Assembly (NCBI GenBank): GCA_002691245.1
Contig: NZHH01000061.1
Location: forward strand, 1-52,931
Source of the DNA: Methylaequor sp002691245
GTDB taxonomy: Bacteria > Pseudomonadota > Alphaproteobacteria > Methylaequorales > Methylaequoraceae
DNA length: 52,931 nt
Direction of reading: 5' to 3'
The notes under the pieces are model-generated. The model worked only from the letters and a program-made list of their open reading frames with translations, did no database searches and had not been told where the DNA came from. A program made the translations under genes and the position numbers. Numbering within the stretch: position 1 is the stretch's first letter; each line of letters begins with the position of its first letter. Below are positions 52,128-52,931 of the stretch, piece by piece.

Positions 52128-52931
52128 ATGAAATTAGAAAAATTTAATTTAGACGATGGAACATATATTAGATTTAAAAAGATAGGAAAAGGTAAACCTA
52201 TTTTATTGCTTCATACTTTCAGAAATAGACTGGAATATTCCGATAAACTAGGTGAATTACTTAAAAATAAATTTACAGTATACTCAATTGATCTTCCAGG
52301 TTTCGGGGATTCTCCTATTAATACAGAAACAAATTACAATCTTGATTTTTTTACAAAATCAATAGTTAGTTTTATAAAAAAAATGAAAATTAAAACTTTA
52401 ACTATAGCAGGAGAGTCAATTGGTGCAATTTTAGCAGTTAGTGTATCAAATGTGCTTCCAAAAACTGTCACAAAAGTTTTCATGTTTAACCCGTATGATT
52501 TTGATTCTTACTTTGGAGAGGGTATTCAAAGAGGTAATTTTTTTGCAAAATTTATTTTATTTCATGTAGGACTACCCTTTATTGGTAATTTATTTGCTAG
52601 TCTAGAAAATAAATTTATATTAAAAAATATTATGAAAGGTGGATTTTACGATAAAACCAAACTATCTGATGAATATTTAAATTTGTTATGTACTTCGTTA
52701 AAAAAAGAAGGTTATGTTTATCATTTTAGAAAAGTATTATCACACTTTAATAAAAACAATGTAATAAAAGATATTTATAAAAAGGTTGGTGTGCCGGTCA
52801 AACTTTATTATGGGAGTCGTGATTGGGCCAAAGAATCTGATAAATTAAAAACGCAGTACTTGTTAAAAGTAGATAAATTTGAAATAATAAAAAAATCAGC
52901 CCATTTTTCTTTTTTAGAAAATACAAAAGCT
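52128..52931 (+). CDS. Alpha/beta hydrolase (partial, runs off the window)
   Basis: At least 268 codons, open at the window end. A strong site AAAGGAG precedes the ATG at 52128. The oxyanion-hole region reads LLLHTFRN (about residue 26), the nucleophile serine is in AGESIGA (about residue 98), the acid is in GSRDWAKES (about residue 230), and the histidine is in SAHFSF (about residue 259), so the triad is complete. Substrate unknown. It is divergent from the MarR gene, with a palindromic operator candidate between them, and is probably its target. Confidence 0.85.
   Translation, partial: MKLEKFNLDDGTYIRFKKIGKGKPILLLHTFRNRLEYSDKLGELLKNKFTVYSIDLPGFGDSPINTETNYNLDFFTKSIVSFIKKMKIKTLTIAGESIGAILAVSVSNVLPKTVTKVFMFNPYDFDSYFGEGIQRGNFFAKFILFHVGLPFIGNLFASLENKFILKNIMKGGFYDKTKLSDEYLNLLCTSLKKEGYVYHFRKVLSHFNKNNVIKDIYKKVGVPVKLYYGSRDWAKESDKLKTQYLLKVDKFEIIKKSAHFSFLENTKA

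Noticed and set aside
1..52931. CRISPR array or restriction-modification genes
   Set aside because: No regularly spaced repeats, cas genes or restriction enzymes are visible; the only methyltransferase is TPR-linked and shows no DNA-methyltransferase motif.

Overview
This is a strongly AT-rich stretch of a bacterial chromosome. Gene order and protein families point to the Alphaproteobacteria: the continuous secE-nusG-rplKAJL-rpoBC-str-S10-spc-alpha cluster, tRNA-Tyr/Gly/Trp before secE, an ATP12-type F1-ATPase chaperone and a propionyl-CoA carboxylase pair. Base composition, tight gene packing (many 1-17 bp overlaps) and reduced intergenic space resemble free-living marine groups such as SAR11 or HIMB59-like lineages. 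I cannot fix the clade from sequence alone. Ambiguous bases (N) occur in three patches (about 22.9-25.0, 43.2 and 49.2-51.3 kb). Wherever I checked them they fall almost only at third codon positions, so they look like masked strain polymorphism in a mixed-population assembly.

Layout. 0-1.4 kb: tRNA-Tyr, tRNA-Gly and tRNA-Trp, with an ArsC-like gene and a class III sirtuin on the opposite strand. 1.4-31.1 kb: core transcription, translation and secretion genes (SecE, NusG, RNA polymerase beta, beta' and alpha, EF-G, EF-Tu, SecY, adenylate kinase and most ribosomal proteins). Two clear sigma70-type promoters lie inside it, before rpsL and before rpsM. Several ribosomal proteins carry long charged tails. 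31.1-36.3 kb: RluC-type pseudouridine synthase, ATP12 chaperone and propionyl-CoA carboxylase subunits. 36.3-39.4 kb: tRNA-Leu(GAG), an adjoining tyrosine recombinase whose catalytic residues look substituted, a lipoprotein, a glutathione peroxidase and an isochorismatase-family hydrolase. 39.4-42.5 kb: nitrogen genes glnB-glnA and an aminotransferase.

43.0-48.2 kb is an accessory island anchored on tRNA-His. An almost complete second tRNA-His copy (73 of 78 bases identical) lies exactly 3138 bp downstream. Two older, decayed 3' copies lie at about 43.72 and 48.17 kb, and a 3' fragment of a tRNA-Leu(CAA) lies on the other strand. The cargo is a small secreted protein, a long open frame without a usual start codon (probably an outer-membrane protein), an MFS transporter and a TPR-methyltransferase. 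This looks like repeated insertion of small cassettes at one tRNA gene.

48.2-51.5 kb holds the most interesting system: a three-gene operon (circularly permuted ATP-grasp, alpha-E protein, transglutaminase-like protease). Its leader matches the conserved core of the glnA-type glutamine riboswitch. The leader can also form a competing 7-bp helix that would disrupt the aptamer. This suggests that an uncharacterised peptide-forming or peptide-processing pathway is tied to cellular glutamine. The window ends with a MarR-type regulator divergent from an alpha/beta hydrolase (cut by the window edge), with a palindromic operator candidate between them.
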